This document shows, piece by piece, positions 1-9,031 of a stretch of 33,857 bases of DNA (positions within the stretch are counted from its first letter, which is position 1; each line of letters starts with the position of its first letter). The position numbers were made by a program, and so were the translations under genes. Origin of the DNA: Acetobacteraceae bacterium (lineage in GTDB: Bacteria; Pseudomonadota; Alphaproteobacteria; Acetobacterales; Acetobacteraceae); contig JASHOF010000107.1 of the NCBI GenBank assembly GCA_030041255.1, positions 1-33,857 of the forward strand, read 5' to 3'. Under the pieces are notes generated by a model, which saw only the letters and a program-made list of their open reading frames with translations, was not told the DNA's origin and made no database searches.

Positions 1-290
1 GCCGGCGCCGTGCCGGCCGCCCCGGCCCCGGTGGCCGGCGACACCGCCGTCGCCGTGGGTGCCGCCGTCACCGCCGGCGATGCCTCCACGATCGCCCTGA
101 GCGTGGCGATGAAGGCATCCCGGCTCTTCGGATTCTCGAGCACGCTGAGCGCCGCCGCCGCTTGCTCCCGGCTGATCGGAGGTTGCGGCCCCGGCGCCGC
201 AGCGGCCAGTCCCACCAACAGGAGAACCAGCACCGGGGCGCCCGTCCACGCCCGCCACGACGCCCTTCGAGCCGGGATCAACTCACGCAT
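1..290 (-). CDS. Mechanosensitive ion channel (MscS family), N-terminal part, runs off the window
   Basis: Reading the minus strand from ATG at 290 gives an open frame to the window edge (about 96 residues). It has a positively charged start, a hydrophobic stretch at about residues 18-35 that reads as a signal peptide or first membrane segment, then a helical segment with SREQAAAALSVLENPKSR and AFIATLRAIVEA. Similar heads occur in large MscS-type channels of Acetobacteraceae, where a periplasmic helical region precedes the pore. The tail is Ala/Thr/Pro-rich and low in complexity. A GGAGGGGA purine run lies directly in front of the ATG, so the spacing is tight and an in-frame TTG five codons in may be the real start. 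The pore domain is outside the window, so the family call is inference. Confidence 0.55.
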   Translation of the reverse strand, partial: MRELIPARRASWRAWTGAPVLVLLLVGLAAAAPGPQPPISREQAAAALSVLENPKSRDAFIATLRAIVEASPAVTAAPTATAVSPATGAGAAGTAP

Positions 291-475
291 TCCCCTCCAA
301 AATACACATCCACGGCGGGCCGGATCCGACCTATGTTCTGGTCTCCTTCCCCCGCCCGTTCATTGCCCGCGGCAACGACCGTGAGGGGATCAAGAGGTCA
401 CTGAAAACAAAGGGCGCGTATGCCGGGCAAGGACGTGCATCATGAATCTCAAGCGTTAGTGTAGGCACCCTAGCC

Positions 476-667
476 GTGCGGCTCATTCTCGTCATCCTCA
501 TCGGCCTCGCTCTCATTGCCACGCTCGGAGTTCTGTTCGCCGGGGTGATCACCCTCGCCCAACCGCAACACGATCCCAGGCGCTCCAATATGCTGATGCG
601 CTGGCGTATCGTGCTGCAGGGCACGGCGCTCCTGCTGCTGGCCCTCCTGTTCCTGGTGAGCCGTTAG
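476..667 (+). CDS. Twin-transmembrane HIG1-domain protein
   Basis: A 63-residue protein with two hydrophobic helices (about residues 2-25 and 45-61) joined by a short loop containing PRRSNMLMRWRIVLQG. This layout, with the polar RSNxLMRWR motif before helix 2, matches the small HIG1/hypoxia-induced proteins of alphaproteobacteria. Mitochondrial relatives associate with and tune cytochrome c oxidase. GTG at 476 is the first usable start after an in-frame stop at 443-445, and there is no clear Shine-Dalgarno. The gene diverges from the channel gene and converges on the carboxypeptidase gene. Its position beside ctaE and surf1 suggests a respiratory role, which is inference. Confidence 0.75.
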   Translation: MRLILVILIGLALIATLGVLFAGVITLAQPQHDPRRSNMLMRWRIVLQGTALLLLALLFLVSR

Positions 668-715
668 CCTCCGCGCCCTCTTGTCCGCAACCAATGCGGC
701 CGGAACGCGGCACGA

Positions 716-2206
716 TCAGGACAGGTAGCGCCGCGTCAGGTGCGCCTCGAAGGCAGCGGGATCGAGCGGCCGCCCCGTCACCTCCCGCAGCAGTCCGTTG
801 TAATCGAAGAGGCTTCCCTTGGCGTGGACATGGCCGGCAAGCCAGCCCGTGAGCGGAGAGAGATCCCCTTCTCCGAGCGCCATCTCCAGGCCCGGCAAGG
901 CCGCGCGCGCCGTCTCCATGAACTGCGCCGCCGCCATCGCGCCCAGGCTGTAGCTCGGGAAGTAGCCGAAGCTGCCGTCGTACCAGTGGATGTCCTGTAG
1001 GCACCCCAGGCCGTCATCGGGCGGAACGATCCCCAGCAGGGCCTCGATCCCGGCATTCCAGGCCGCCGGCAAATCCGGCGGCTCGAGGCCGCCCTCGATC
1101 AACGCCCGCTCGAGTCGGAACCGCAGGATCACGTGCGCCGGGTACGTCAGTTCATCGGCGTCCACGCGGATGAAGCCGCGTTCGACGCGCCGGCATAGAC
1201 GGCCGAGGTTGTCCGCGCCAAAGGCGGGATCGGGGGCAAAGACGCGGGAAAGCTCGCCGCCGAGCCAGCCCAGAAAAGCATCGGTCCGGCACGCCTGCAT
1301 CTCGACGATGAGAGACTGGCTTTCGTGCGCCGCCATCCCCGCCGCGGCTCCCACCGGCTGGCGGGCCCAGGCCGCCGGCAGGCCCCGCTCATAAAGCGCG
1401 TGTCCCGTCTCGTGCAGCACCGCAAACACTGCCCGCAGGGCATCCTTCTCGTCGTAGCGGGTGGTGATGCGGATGTCGGTCGGGTTGCCGCCGCAGAAGG
1501 GGTGGGTCGAGCGGTCAAGCCTGGCCTGGGCGAACGAAAGCCCGGCCCGCTCGATGAGCCGGCGGCAGAACGCCTCCTGCACCGCCACCGGAAACGAACC
1601 GGCGGGGCTCTGCGGCCTGGCAGGAATCGCCGCCCGCGCTTCCGCCTCGGGCAGGGCGCGGGCAAGGAAGCGCTCATAGCGGGCGAAGACGGGTTCGACA
1701 TCGGCCGCCTTGATGCCCGGCTGGAAGCCATCCATCAGCGCATCGTAAGGGCCGAGCCCCAGCGCCGCCCCGAGCGCCCGCGCCTGCTCGCGCGCGAGGC
1801 GGACCACCTCGGTGAAAGACGGCAGGACAGCCGCATAGTCCGCCCGTTCCCGCGCCTCCCGCCAGGTTTTCTCACAGGCCGAGTTCGCCCGCGCCACCGC
1901 CTCGACGAGCGCCCCCGGAACCGCCCGGGCGCGCCGCGCCGCGTGCCGCATGAGCCGGAGATTGGCCGCTCGCCAAGGATCGGCATCAGGCCCCGCCGCC
2001 TCGGCCTCCGCCAGGTCCGCGGCAAGCTCGGGCGCGGTCAGGATTTCATGTGCCAGCCCGGCCAGCACTGCGAGCTGGTCCCCGCGCGCCGGTCCGCCGC
2101 CAGGCGGCATCATTGCCGCCGCGTCCCACCAGAGCAGCCCCTCCGCCTCCCCGAGCACGGCCAGGCGGTGAAACCGTGCGGCCAGCCGGTCATAGGCCTC
2201 GCTCAT
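716..2206 (-). CDS. Carboxypeptidase Taq, M32 metallopeptidase
   Basis: This 496-residue cytoplasmic metallocarboxypeptidase has the usual M32 length. The zinc motif HETGH lies at residues 265-269, followed by a second conserved block HESQS at about 294. Upstream is the family block with HPF at about 235 and the following TDIRITTRY. M32 enzymes remove C-terminal residues of broad specificity from peptides and use a divalent metal. The start is ATG at 2206 (MSEAYDRLAARF), which aligns with the family N-terminus. The frame stays open further upstream but overlaps surf1. Only 10 bp separate it from the surf1 stop, so it is probably the last gene of the ctaE-surf1 run. It converges on the HIG1 gene. 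Confidence 0.9.
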   Translation of the reverse strand: MSEAYDRLAARFHRLAVLGEAEGLLWWDAAAMMPPGGGPARGDQLAVLAGLAHEILTAPELAADLAEAEAAGPDADPWRAANLRLMRHAARRARAVPGALVEAVARANSACEKTWREARERADYAAVLPSFTEVVRLAREQARALGAALGLGPYDALMDGFQPGIKAADVEPVFARYERFLARALPEAEARAAIPARPQSPAGSFPVAVQEAFCRRLIERAGLSFAQARLDRSTHPFCGGNPTDIRITTRYDEKDALRAVFAVLHETGHALYERGLPAAWARQPVGAAAGMAAHESQSLIVEMQACRTDAFLGWLGGELSRVFAPDPAFGADNLGRLCRRVERGFIRVDADELTYPAHVILRFRLERALIEGGLEPPDLPAAWNAGIEALLGIVPPDDGLGCLQDIHWYDGSFGYFPSYSLGAMAAAQFMETARAALPGLEMALGEGDLSPLTGWLAGHVHAKGSLFDYNGLLREVTGRPLDPAAFEAHLTRRYLS

Positions 2207-2216
2207 GGCCGGCCGC

Positions 2217-2963
2217 TCAGGCGCGAAGCCGCTGGCGGGACCAGATGCCGAACTCCAGTACCACCACGCCGGCAAGACCGAACCAGGTCAGCGCATATTG
2301 CAGATGGTTGTTCGGCGGGTGCGGCAGGTGCTCGGCCGGCATCGGATAGATTCCGGGTTGCCGCTCACCAAGTGCCATCAGCGTGAAGGGAGCAACGTCG
2401 GAGAGCCCGAGCGCAGCACCGATCCGCGCCGGATCGAGGGTGTAGAAGCGCCGCCCGGCCGGGTCGTCGGGAGCCGAGAAGAAGCCCGGACGAACAGCCG
2501 GCTCGATGTATCCGTTGATGACTGTGGGGCCCGTCGGAAGCCCGGCCGGACGTTCGTCCGCCAGCGGCACCCAGCCGAGATCAACCAGAATCGGCCGCTC
2601 CCTCGCCCGTTCGAGCGGCACGAGGAGCTGCCCACCCTGCACCGGCCCCGCCATCGTATCCTCCACCTCGTCCCCGTAAATCGCCGCCAGGTCGAGGCGG
2701 AGCCGCCCCTGCACGGCCACCTTGCTGAAGGGTCCCGCGTGCGCGGAAAGCGGAACGCCGGGACGCGCCTCCGCGGCCGCTATCTCGGCCAGGATGCCGA
2801 GCTTCCACTTCAGCCGATGGAGCTGCCAGACCCCGAGCCCGATCAGCCCCGCCACCAGCAATCCGGCCAGCAACCCGGGCAGCAGCAGCGCCCGCCAGCG
2901 TCCGCCCGCCCTGCCATCACCCGCGGCCATCGGTGAACCGCCCGCCAAAGCACGGCTTGTCAT
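2217..2963 (-). CDS. SURF1 family cytochrome oxidase assembly protein
   Basis: A 248-residue inner-membrane protein with the SURF1 layout: an N-terminal TM (about residues 26-48) ending in the family signature GVWQLHRLKWK, a large periplasmic domain, and a C-terminal TM (about 222-242) near the end. Internal SURF1 blocks are visible (GGQLLVPLERARERPILVDLGWVPL and NNHLQYALTWFGLA). SURF1/Shy1 helps insert haem a into subunit I of aa3-type oxidases. Its place 57 bp downstream of ctaE is the common bacterial order. The start is ATG 2963; an internal ATG at 2930 is possible, and neither has a strong ribosome site. The DUF983 gene often found between ctaE and surf1 is absent. Confidence 0.9.
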   Translation of the reverse strand: MTSRALAGGSPMAAGDGRAGGRWRALLLPGLLAGLLVAGLIGLGVWQLHRLKWKLGILAEIAAAEARPGVPLSAHAGPFSKVAVQGRLRLDLAAIYGDEVEDTMAGPVQGGQLLVPLERARERPILVDLGWVPLADERPAGLPTGPTVINGYIEPAVRPGFFSAPDDPAGRRFYTLDPARIGAALGLSDVAPFTLMALGERQPGIYPMPAEHLPHPPNNHLQYALTWFGLAGVVVLEFGIWSRQRLRA

Positions 2964-3020
2964 CGGTCCGGCGCCGGCCGCCCCGCCGCCCCGTCCCTGG
3001 CCGCCCTTCCCCGCCCGCCC

Positions 3021-3869
3021 TCAGCCGGCCGTGACGGCGCTCGCCCCCCAGAGATAGACGCAGGTGAACAGGAACAGCCACACCACGTCCACAAAATGCC
3101 AGTACCAGGCCGCCGCCTCGAAGCCGAAGTGGCGCTCCGGGCTGAACTGCCCCGCCCGGGCCCGGAAGAAGCAGACCGCCAGGAAGCAGGTGCCGACGAT
3201 GACGTGGAAGCCGTGGAACCCGGTGGCGAGGAAGAACACCGAGGGATAAATCCCGCCATGGAACGGGAACGGCGAGTGCGTGTACTCGTAGAGCTGGCCG
3301 AGCGTGAAGCAGATGCCGAGGAAAACCGTCAGCGCCAGCCCCGATACCAGCCCCTTCTGATCCTTCTCGAGCAGGCAATGGTGCGCCCATGTCACCGTGG
3401 TGCCCGAAAGCAGCAGGATCATCGTCAACAGGAACGGCACGCTGAAGGGATCGTCGGTATGGATGCCAACCGGCGGCCACTGCGCGATCTTGGCGAACGA
3501 GACGTGCTCGGGAAACAGGGCAAAATTGAAGAAGGCCCAGAAGAATGCGACGAAAAACATCACCTCGCTGGTGATGAAGAACAGCATCCCGTAGCGCAGG
3601 CCGAGTCGCACGATCGGCGTGTGCATGGCGGGCACGCGGCTCTCGCGTAACACGTCGCGCCACCACATCAGCATCACGAACAGCACGCCGAGCACGCCGA
3701 TGACGAGCAGCGTGTAATTGTCGAAGTTGCCGACCATGATGATGCCGACCAGGGTCAGCGCGCCGAACAGCGCGCCGACGATCGGCCAGGGGCTCGGGTC
3801 CACCAAGTGGTACGGCTGCTTCAGCCCCGAGCTGGTATAGAGTGGGCCCTCGTGCGTCTCGCTGCTCAT
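3021..3869 (-). CDS. ctaE: Cytochrome c oxidase subunit III
   Basis: A 282-residue, seven-helix membrane protein with the full set of subunit III landmarks: an N-terminus with YHLVDPSPWPIVGA, a third helix running into FFVAFFWAFFNFALFP, the HGxHVIVGT-type block (HGFHVIVGTCFLAVCF), and the terminal signature HFGFEAAAWYWHFVDVVWLF. Subunit III stabilises the aa3 oxidase and its proton-uptake path in the cytoplasmic membrane. In most alphaproteobacteria ctaE follows ctaC, ctaD, ctaB and ctaG. Here the gene directly upstream on the same strand is eipB, so ctaE appears detached from the rest of the oxidase operon. surf1 follows directly. Confidence 0.95.
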   Translation of the reverse strand: MSSETHEGPLYTSSGLKQPYHLVDPSPWPIVGALFGALTLVGIIMVGNFDNYTLLVIGVLGVLFVMLMWWRDVLRESRVPAMHTPIVRLGLRYGMLFFITSEVMFFVAFFWAFFNFALFPEHVSFAKIAQWPPVGIHTDDPFSVPFLLTMILLLSGTTVTWAHHCLLEKDQKGLVSGLALTVFLGICFTLGQLYEYTHSPFPFHGGIYPSVFFLATGFHGFHVIVGTCFLAVCFFRARAGQFSPERHFGFEAAAWYWHFVDVVWLFLFTCVYLWGASAVTAG

Positions 3870-3976
3870 GCGTGTTCCGTTCGCTCTCCGCCCCGCATCC
3901 CGCCGCGCGGCAGCGGCATCATCGCCAAAACGCCACGCGGTTCAAGAGCCGGCGGCGGAAGGCGCGGCACCGCCGC

Positions 3977-4810
3977 TCAGCAATGGCTCGGCAGGATGCT
4001 GAGATGGACCATCCGTCCCCGCATCGAGAAGTTGGTGAAATCCATCACCAGGTCGTCCGCCACCCCGTTCAGGAAATAGCGCATGCCGATCTGGAAGTCC
4101 GGCAGCATGGCCGACAGCTCATGGCCGAAGAAGGCAACCCTCACATACGTGCTCGGCATTTCCGCCAGTGCCGGGAAACGGGCCTCGATGCCCTGCGGCC
4201 GGGGCGGGTCCCAACCCTCGATCGCAACCGAACTCCACGAGGCACCGGTCGTATCCGTCCCGTCGAACAGCGGCGTTGCCATGAACTTCCTGCCGGCCCG
4301 GGCGGCCAGGATGATCGCCTCGGTCTGCGCCATCGGAAACAGCGTCCCCGCCGGCAGGGCGATCTTGCTGTGGGTGGGTTCGCTGTAGACCACCTCGCCG
4401 GGCCCTCCCGTCCTCTCCAGGCGCGCCTCGCCGGCGAGCCGGTCGGTGACATCGCCGTTCGTCATGTCCAGGGTGTGGAACCGGAATACCAGCCCGTTCT
4501 TCGCTTCCCAGGTTGCGTAATCGGACAGCGTGTGGGTCAGGGCACCCTCTGCACTGACGAGCGTCATCTCGAGCCGCTGGCGGACCGCCCATCCGTCGCA
4601 GGCATCCAGCACCTCGAAGCCCATCCGGCCGCTGCCGGCAACGACGCTGGTATCGCGTGGAGTCGTGAGCGCGAGCGTATAGAGGGCCCGCTGGCCGACG
4701 AAGGGCAGCGTCGAGCCGGCGGCCGGCGCGGCCGGCGCTGCGCGGGCAACCGAACCCGAAGCCAGGCCCAGAACGAGAAGGATCAGGATCAGATTCGGCA
4801 AATGGCGCAT
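3977..4810 (-). CDS. eipB: EipB-type envelope integrity protein (DUF1849)
   Basis: This 277-residue protein has a cleavable signal peptide (hydrophobic at about 6-22, AxA-type site near ARAAP) and then a beta-rich domain. Family landmarks are the early VGQRALYTLAL strand, the VLDACDGWAV block with Cys71, the threonine-rich middle, and a final Cys as the very last residue (Cys277). In the Brucella EipB family an intramolecular disulfide joins equivalent early and late cysteines, which agrees with what is seen here. EipB is periplasmic and supports cell envelope integrity. ATG 4810 was chosen because it starts the signal peptide; the frame is open further upstream but only as a shadow of aspS. 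It lies 50 bp after aspS and 107 bp before ctaE. Confidence 0.85.
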   Translation of the reverse strand: MRHLPNLILILLVLGLASGSVARAAPAAPAAGSTLPFVGQRALYTLALTTPRDTSVVAGSGRMGFEVLDACDGWAVRQRLEMTLVSAEGALTHTLSDYATWEAKNGLVFRFHTLDMTNGDVTDRLAGEARLERTGGPGEVVYSEPTHSKIALPAGTLFPMAQTEAIILAARAGRKFMATPLFDGTDTTGASWSSVAIEGWDPPRPQGIEARFPALAEMPSTYVRVAFFGHELSAMLPDFQIGMRYFLNGVADDLVMDFTNFSMRGRMVHLSILPSHC

Positions 4811-4860
4811 AAAGCCTCGCTCGTGCGTTGAGACAGGATAGTGAGGATCGGCGGCTCCTG

Positions 4861-6648
4861 TCAGCCCGTCTTCCGCGGCGCCGGCAGGGCAAGACGGATC
4901 GACAGCTCCCTGAGCCGCTCCGGCGCAACCTCGGCCGGCGCCCCCATCATCAGGTCCTGGCCCTGCTGATTGAGCGGGAACAGGATCACCTCCCTGATGT
5001 TCGGCTCCTCCGCCAGCAGCATGACGATCCGGTCGATCCCGGGCGCCGAGCCGCCATGCGGCGGCGCGCCATAGCGGAAGGCATTCAGCATGCCCCCGAA
5101 GCGCCGCTCCACCTCGGCCGCTGGGTAGCCGGCAATGGCGAACGCGCGCAGCATGATGTCCGGCCGGTGGTTGCGGATCGCCCCCGAGGACAGCTCCACC
5201 CCGTTGCAGACGATATCGTACTGATAGGCCTTGATCGTCAGCGGATCCTGCGTCTCGAGCGCTTCGAGCCCTCCTTGCGGCATGCTGAACGGATTGTGGC
5301 TGAAGTCGATCTCTCCGGTCTCCTCGTTCCGCTCGTACATCGGAAAATCGGTGATCCAGCAGAAGCGGAACGCATCGCGCTCGCAAAGCCCGAGCTCCTC
5401 GCCGAGCTTCGTCCTCACGGACCCCGCAAACTTTTCCGCTTCTCCCTTCTTCCCGGCGGCCAGGAAAACCGCATCGCCGGCCGCCAGCGCAAGCGAGGTG
5501 CGAATCGCCTCCGCCCGCTCCGCCTCGAGGTTGCGCGCGATCGGTCCCTTCGCCCCCTCGGCGCCGAAGATGATATAGCCAAGCCCGCCCGTACCCTCCG
5601 CCCGCGCCCATTCGTTCAGCTTGTCGAAGAAGCTCCGCGGCTGCCCTCCCGCCCCGGGAGCCGGGATGGCCCTGACCACCCCCCCCTCGGCAGCGATGCG
5701 CGCGAAGAGTGCAAACCCCGAGCCCGCGAATTCCGCCGTCACATCGCGGATGCGGAGCGGATTGCGCAAGTCCGGCTTGTCCGTGCCGTATTCGGCCAGC
5801 GCACGCTCATAGGGGATGCGCGGAAAGGGCGGGTTCGTGACCGCCCGGCCGCCCGCGAACTCGGAAAAAACCCCGGCCATCACCGGCTCGATGGCGGCGA
5901 ACACATCCTCCTGGGTCACGAAGCTCATTTCGAAGTCGAGTTGGTAGAACTCGCCGGGGCTGCGGTCCGCGCGCGACGCCTCGTCGCGGAAGCACGGCGC
6001 GATCTGGAAGTAGCGCTCGAACCCGGCCACCATGATGAGCTGCTTGAACTGCTGCGGTGCCTGCGGCAGCGCATAGAACTGACCCGGGTGCAACCGCGCG
6101 GGAACGAGGAAGTCGCGCGCTCCCTCGGGCGAGGAGGCGGTCAGGATCGGGGTTGCGAACTCGACGAATCCCGCCTCCGCCATGCGCCGCCGGATCGAGG
6201 CGATCACCGCCGTGCGCAGCATGATGTTGCGATGCATCTTCTCCCGGCGAAGATCGAGGAAGCGGTATTTGAGCCGCAAATCTTCCGGGAACTCCGCCTC
6301 GCCCGCCACCTGGATCGGCAGCATCTCCGCTGCCGACTGCACGAGAAGCGCCGTCACCCGAAGCTCGATCTCGCCCGTCGGCAGCTTCGGATTGGCGGTC
6401 CCCGGTGCGCGCGCCACCACCGTCCCGGTCAGCGTGACGACACTTTCGACGCGCAGCCGCTCCGCCTCCGCGAAAACCGCGTTCTCGCGGTCGAACACGC
6501 ACTGGGTCAGGCCGAAATGGTCCCTGAGGTCGATGAAGAGCAGCCCGCCATGATCGCGCTTGGCATGCACCCAGCCGGAAAGGCGGGCCACGACCCCGAT
6601 ATCGGCGGCACGAAGCGCGCCGCAGTGATGCGTGCGATAAGGATGCAT
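4861..6648 (-). CDS. aspS: Aspartate-tRNA ligase, probably non-discriminating (Asp/Asn)
   Basis: A 595-residue class II aminoacyl-tRNA synthetase of bacterial AspRS length. The N-terminal OB-fold anticodon domain holds [19 protein letters not shown] (about 28-46). Class II motif 2 is [11 protein letters not shown] (about 210-220) with FYQLDFE following, and motif 3 is [14 protein letters not shown] near the C-terminus. The GAD insertion lies between motifs 2 and 3. Residue His33 in RDHG matches the histidine of the Pseudomonas non-discriminating enzyme (H31), where discriminating enzymes such as that of E. coli carry Leu. That suggests this enzyme also charges tRNA-Asn and depends on GatCAB, which cannot be seen here. 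It is divergent from rnd, a common pairing in this group. Confidence 0.95.
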   Translation of the reverse strand: MHPYRTHHCGALRAADIGVVARLSGWVHAKRDHGGLLFIDLRDHFGLTQCVFDRENAVFAEAERLRVESVVTLTGTVVARAPGTANPKLPTGEIELRVTALLVQSAAEMLPIQVAGEAEFPEDLRLKYRFLDLRREKMHRNIMLRTAVIASIRRRMAEAGFVEFATPILTASSPEGARDFLVPARLHPGQFYALPQAPQQFKQLIMVAGFERYFQIAPCFRDEASRADRSPGEFYQLDFEMSFVTQEDVFAAIEPVMAGVFSEFAGGRAVTNPPFPRIPYERALAEYGTDKPDLRNPLRIRDVTAEFAGSGFALFARIAAEGGVVRAIPAPGAGGQPRSFFDKLNEWARAEGTGGLGYIIFGAEGAKGPIARNLEAERAEAIRTSLALAAGDAVFLAAGKKGEAEKFAGSVRTKLGEELGLCERDAFRFCWITDFPMYERNEETGEIDFSHNPFSMPQGGLEALETQDPLTIKAYQYDIVCNGVELSSGAIRNHRPDIMLRAFAIAGYPAAEVERRFGGMLNAFRYGAPPHGGSAPGIDRIVMLLAEEPNIREVILFPLNQQGQDLMMGAPAEVAPERLRELSIRLALPAPRKTG

Positions 6649-6753
6649 CGGTGGCTTCCGCTGCCGGCAAGGCCGGCAGAAGCGCCGCCAGTTCGCTGCC
6701 TGTCAAGCCGCCGCCGGCTTCCCCCTCCGCGAGGGCCCGTGTAGAAGCCCGGG

Positions 6754-7971
6754 ATGCCTCGTCCCGCCGACCGCCTCCCGGCCACGCCGGCGCCATCGCA
6801 AACCCCACCCTCATCGACCCCTCTCCTCAACACCACCGCGGAGCTCGCCACTTTCTGCGAGCGCCTCGCCTCCGAACACTTCATTGCCGTGGATACCGAG
6901 TTCATGCGCGAGCGCACCTACTGGCCGCGCCTCTGCGTGGTCCAGCTCGCCGGCGTGAACGAGGCCGCAGTGATCGATGCCATCGCCCAGGGTATCGACC
7001 TTTCTCCTCTCGGCCACCTGCTCGCCGACCGGGCGGTCACCAAGGTCTTTCACGCCGCCCGCCAAGACGTGGAGATCTTCCTCCTCCTGTTCGGTGCGGT
7101 GCCCGCCCCGCTGTTCGACACCCAGGTCGCGGCCATGGTCGCCGGCTATGGCGATCAGGTCGGTTACGACCAGCTCGTCGCCTCTCTCACCGGCGCCAGT
7201 ATCGACAAGGCTCACCGCTTCAGCGACTGGTCGGCCCGACCGCTCTCACCGGCCCAGATCGCCTATGCAGCTTCCGACGTGACGCACCTTTGCACCGTCT
7301 ATCAGCAACTCCGCGGCCGGCTCGAGCGCGAGGGCCGGCTCGCCTGGGTCGCCGAGGAAATGGCGGTCCTCGCCGACCCCGCGACCTACCGCAACGATCC
7401 GGAAACGGCGTGGGAACGCCTCAAACCCCGCACCGCCAACCGCCGCCTGCTCGGCACCCTGCGCGCCATCGCCGCCTGGCGGGAGCGCGAGGCACAGCGA
7501 ATCGACATCCCGCGCCAGCGTCTTCTGAAGGACGAAACGCTGCTCGAGATTGCGGCGACCGCGCCCGCCACCGCCGCGGCCCTGGCGCGCGCCCGCGGCC
7601 TCCCGCGCGGCTTCGCCGAGGGCAAATCCGGCACCGGCCTGCTCGCCGTGATCGCCGCCGCGCGCGGGCTGCCCGACTCCGCGCTGCCGCTCCCTCCCTC
7701 CGCATACAAGTCCGGCCGTCCCGCCCCGGGGCTGGTGGCACTCCTCAAGGTACTGCTCGCGGCGCGGTGCGAGGCCCATCACGTCGCACCTCGGCTGATC
7801 GCCTCCGCCGATGAGATCGACCGTCTCGCCGCCGAAGAGACGCCCGACATCCCCGCCCTCCATGGCTGGCGGCGCGAGGTTTTCGGCACCGACGCCCTGG
7901 CTCTCAAGGCCGGCCGGATCGCCCTTGGCATCGAGCGCGGCCGCATCAAGCTCCTGCCGATGGTGCCGTAG
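6754..7971 (+). CDS. rnd: Ribonuclease D
   Basis: A 405-residue 3'-5' exoribonuclease of the DEDDy type that trims stable RNA 3' ends, including tRNA. The exonuclease motifs are all present: Exo I with Asp47 and Glu49 in VDTEFMRERTYWP, Exo II with FHAARQD (Asp105), and Exo III YAASDVTHL with Tyr171 and Asp175. An HRDC-like helical region follows at about 225-300 (RLLGTLRAIAAWREREAQ), then a C-terminal helical extension. The first 22 residues are Pro/Ser-rich and unstructured; ATG 6754 is the first start after the divergent aspS promoter region. It converges on dgoK across paired hairpins. Confidence 0.93.
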   Translation: MPRPADRLPATPAPSQTPPSSTPLLNTTAELATFCERLASEHFIAVDTEFMRERTYWPRLCVVQLAGVNEAAVIDAIAQGIDLSPLGHLLADRAVTKVFHAARQDVEIFLLLFGAVPAPLFDTQVAAMVAGYGDQVGYDQLVASLTGASIDKAHRFSDWSARPLSPAQIAYAASDVTHLCTVYQQLRGRLEREGRLAWVAEEMAVLADPATYRNDPETAWERLKPRTANRRLLGTLRAIAAWREREAQRIDIPRQRLLKDETLLEIAATAPATAAALARARGLPRGFAEGKSGTGLLAVIAAARGLPDSALPLPPSAYKSGRPAPGLVALLKVLLAARCEAHHVAPRLIASADEIDRLAAEETPDIPALHGWRREVFGTDALALKAGRIALGIERGRIKLLPMVP

Positions 7972-8090
7972 CCCCTGGAGCAATTTCCGTTCGCCATGGC
8001 TCACGGTAACTGCTCCAGCTCTTTGTCTTGGCGAGCATCTTCACGCGATCAGCCGATTCCGCCTGATCGCGATCTGCTCTGGCATCCCGA
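7972..8090. terminator. Two hairpins between convergent rnd and dgoK
   Basis: The 119-bp gap holds two inverted repeats. The first pairs GGAGCA (7977-7982) with TGCTCC (8011-8016) around an imperfect inner palindrome centred on GCCATGGC. The second pairs CGCGATCAG (8044-8052) with CTGATCGCG (8063-8071) around a 10-base loop. No long T-run follows either. They sit between two converging genes, so a bidirectional terminator is likely. The second hairpin resembles short intergenic repeats I associate with this bacterial group; counting copies genome-wide would tell. Confidence 0.5.
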
Positions 8091-8972
8091 TCACCGGCTC
8101 CAGTCCACCCTCGCGCCGATCGCCGCCAATCCTTGCGCCGCCGCATCTTCGTCTCCCAGCCTGACCCTCCCGCCCATTCCTTCAACCGCCCGCGCGTATT
8201 GTTCGGTCAGGCGGGGCTCGCCAAGCACATGCACCACCGCCGGCTCCGGAAGTTCGGCCCGTACCTCGTGGCCGATCAGGAGGCCCGACAGGTAAGAGGC
8301 AGCGGCAGCCTCATCGAGCCGCCCGGCCAGGCCGAGCGCCCGTACTCCGAAGAGATGATGCAGCCAGCCACCAGGATCGCCGGCGCGGGCAAACCCGAGA
8401 TCGAACGCCGCCCAATCGGTCGGCCCCGGCCGCATCATCCGCCCGAGGATGCTGTGCTCCCTGAGCACGCCGAACACTTCCCCGCTCATGTGCGTGGCAA
8501 AGCCCGCAATACGGCCGTCCCGGCAGGTCACCCACTTGCTGTGGGTCCCGGGCAGGCAGACCAGCCCGCCTCCCCCAAAATGGGGCGCCAGCCCCACGAT
8601 CTTGGTCTCCTCCCCGCGCATGACGTCCGGCACACCCTCTCGATCCTGCGCCGAGACCCCCGCCACCAGCCTCACGCGCGCACCCTCGAACGGCACCGCC
8701 ACGATCGCGCCTGCCAACTCGGCGATACCGGCCGGACAGGGCACGTAGGGGGCCTCCTGCCAGCCCTGCCGGCTGCCGATCATGCCGCAAAGCAGCACCC
8801 GGTCCTCGCCGCCATCCAGCCAGGCGCCGATCTCACCCCGCAGCGTCTCGGCAAATTGTCTCCCGGCAACCTGGAGAATGCCCCTCGGCGCGAGGCGTCG
8901 CTCGAGGATCGCACCGTCAGGCGCCAGCCGGTATGCACGGAAATTGCTCGTGCCCCAATCGACGCCGATCAT
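8091..8972 (-). CDS. dgoK: 2-dehydro-3-deoxygalactonokinase
   Basis: This 293-residue sugar acid kinase begins with the family signature MIGVDWGTSNFRAYRL, an ASKHA-type phosphate-binding loop. Further DgoK blocks are RVLLCGMIGSRQGWQEAPYVPCPAG (about 79-103) and LVCLPGTHSKWV (about 157-168). The enzyme phosphorylates 2-keto-3-deoxy-galactonate in the De Ley-Doudoroff galactose pathway, in the cytoplasm. No other dgo gene (dgoA aldolase, dgoD dehydratase, transporter) is adjacent, so it stands alone here. A hairpin repeat lies just upstream. Confidence 0.88.
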   Translation of the reverse strand: MIGVDWGTSNFRAYRLAPDGAILERRLAPRGILQVAGRQFAETLRGEIGAWLDGGEDRVLLCGMIGSRQGWQEAPYVPCPAGIAELAGAIVAVPFEGARVRLVAGVSAQDREGVPDVMRGEETKIVGLAPHFGGGGLVCLPGTHSKWVTCRDGRIAGFATHMSGEVFGVLREHSILGRMMRPGPTDWAAFDLGFARAGDPGGWLHHLFGVRALGLAGRLDEAAAASYLSGLLIGHEVRAELPEPAVVHVLGEPRLTEQYARAVEGMGGRVRLGDEDAAAQGLAAIGARVDWSR

Positions 8973-9031
8973 CGCCCTTGCCCGAAGCCGCTACGCCGCC
9001 GCTTTATTCGCGCTTCCCCGCATTGGCTATA

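Noticed and set aside
331-624. Minus-strand frame of 97 codons overlapping the HIG1 gene
   Set aside because: The composition is basic and featureless, while the plus strand encodes a recognisable two-helix HIG1 protein.
4828-6744. A 638-codon plus-strand open frame opposite aspS and the eipB start
   Set aside because: It is Arg/His/Pro-rich with no domain, and aspS on the other strand has complete class II motifs. Long antisense frames are expected in DNA this rich in GC.
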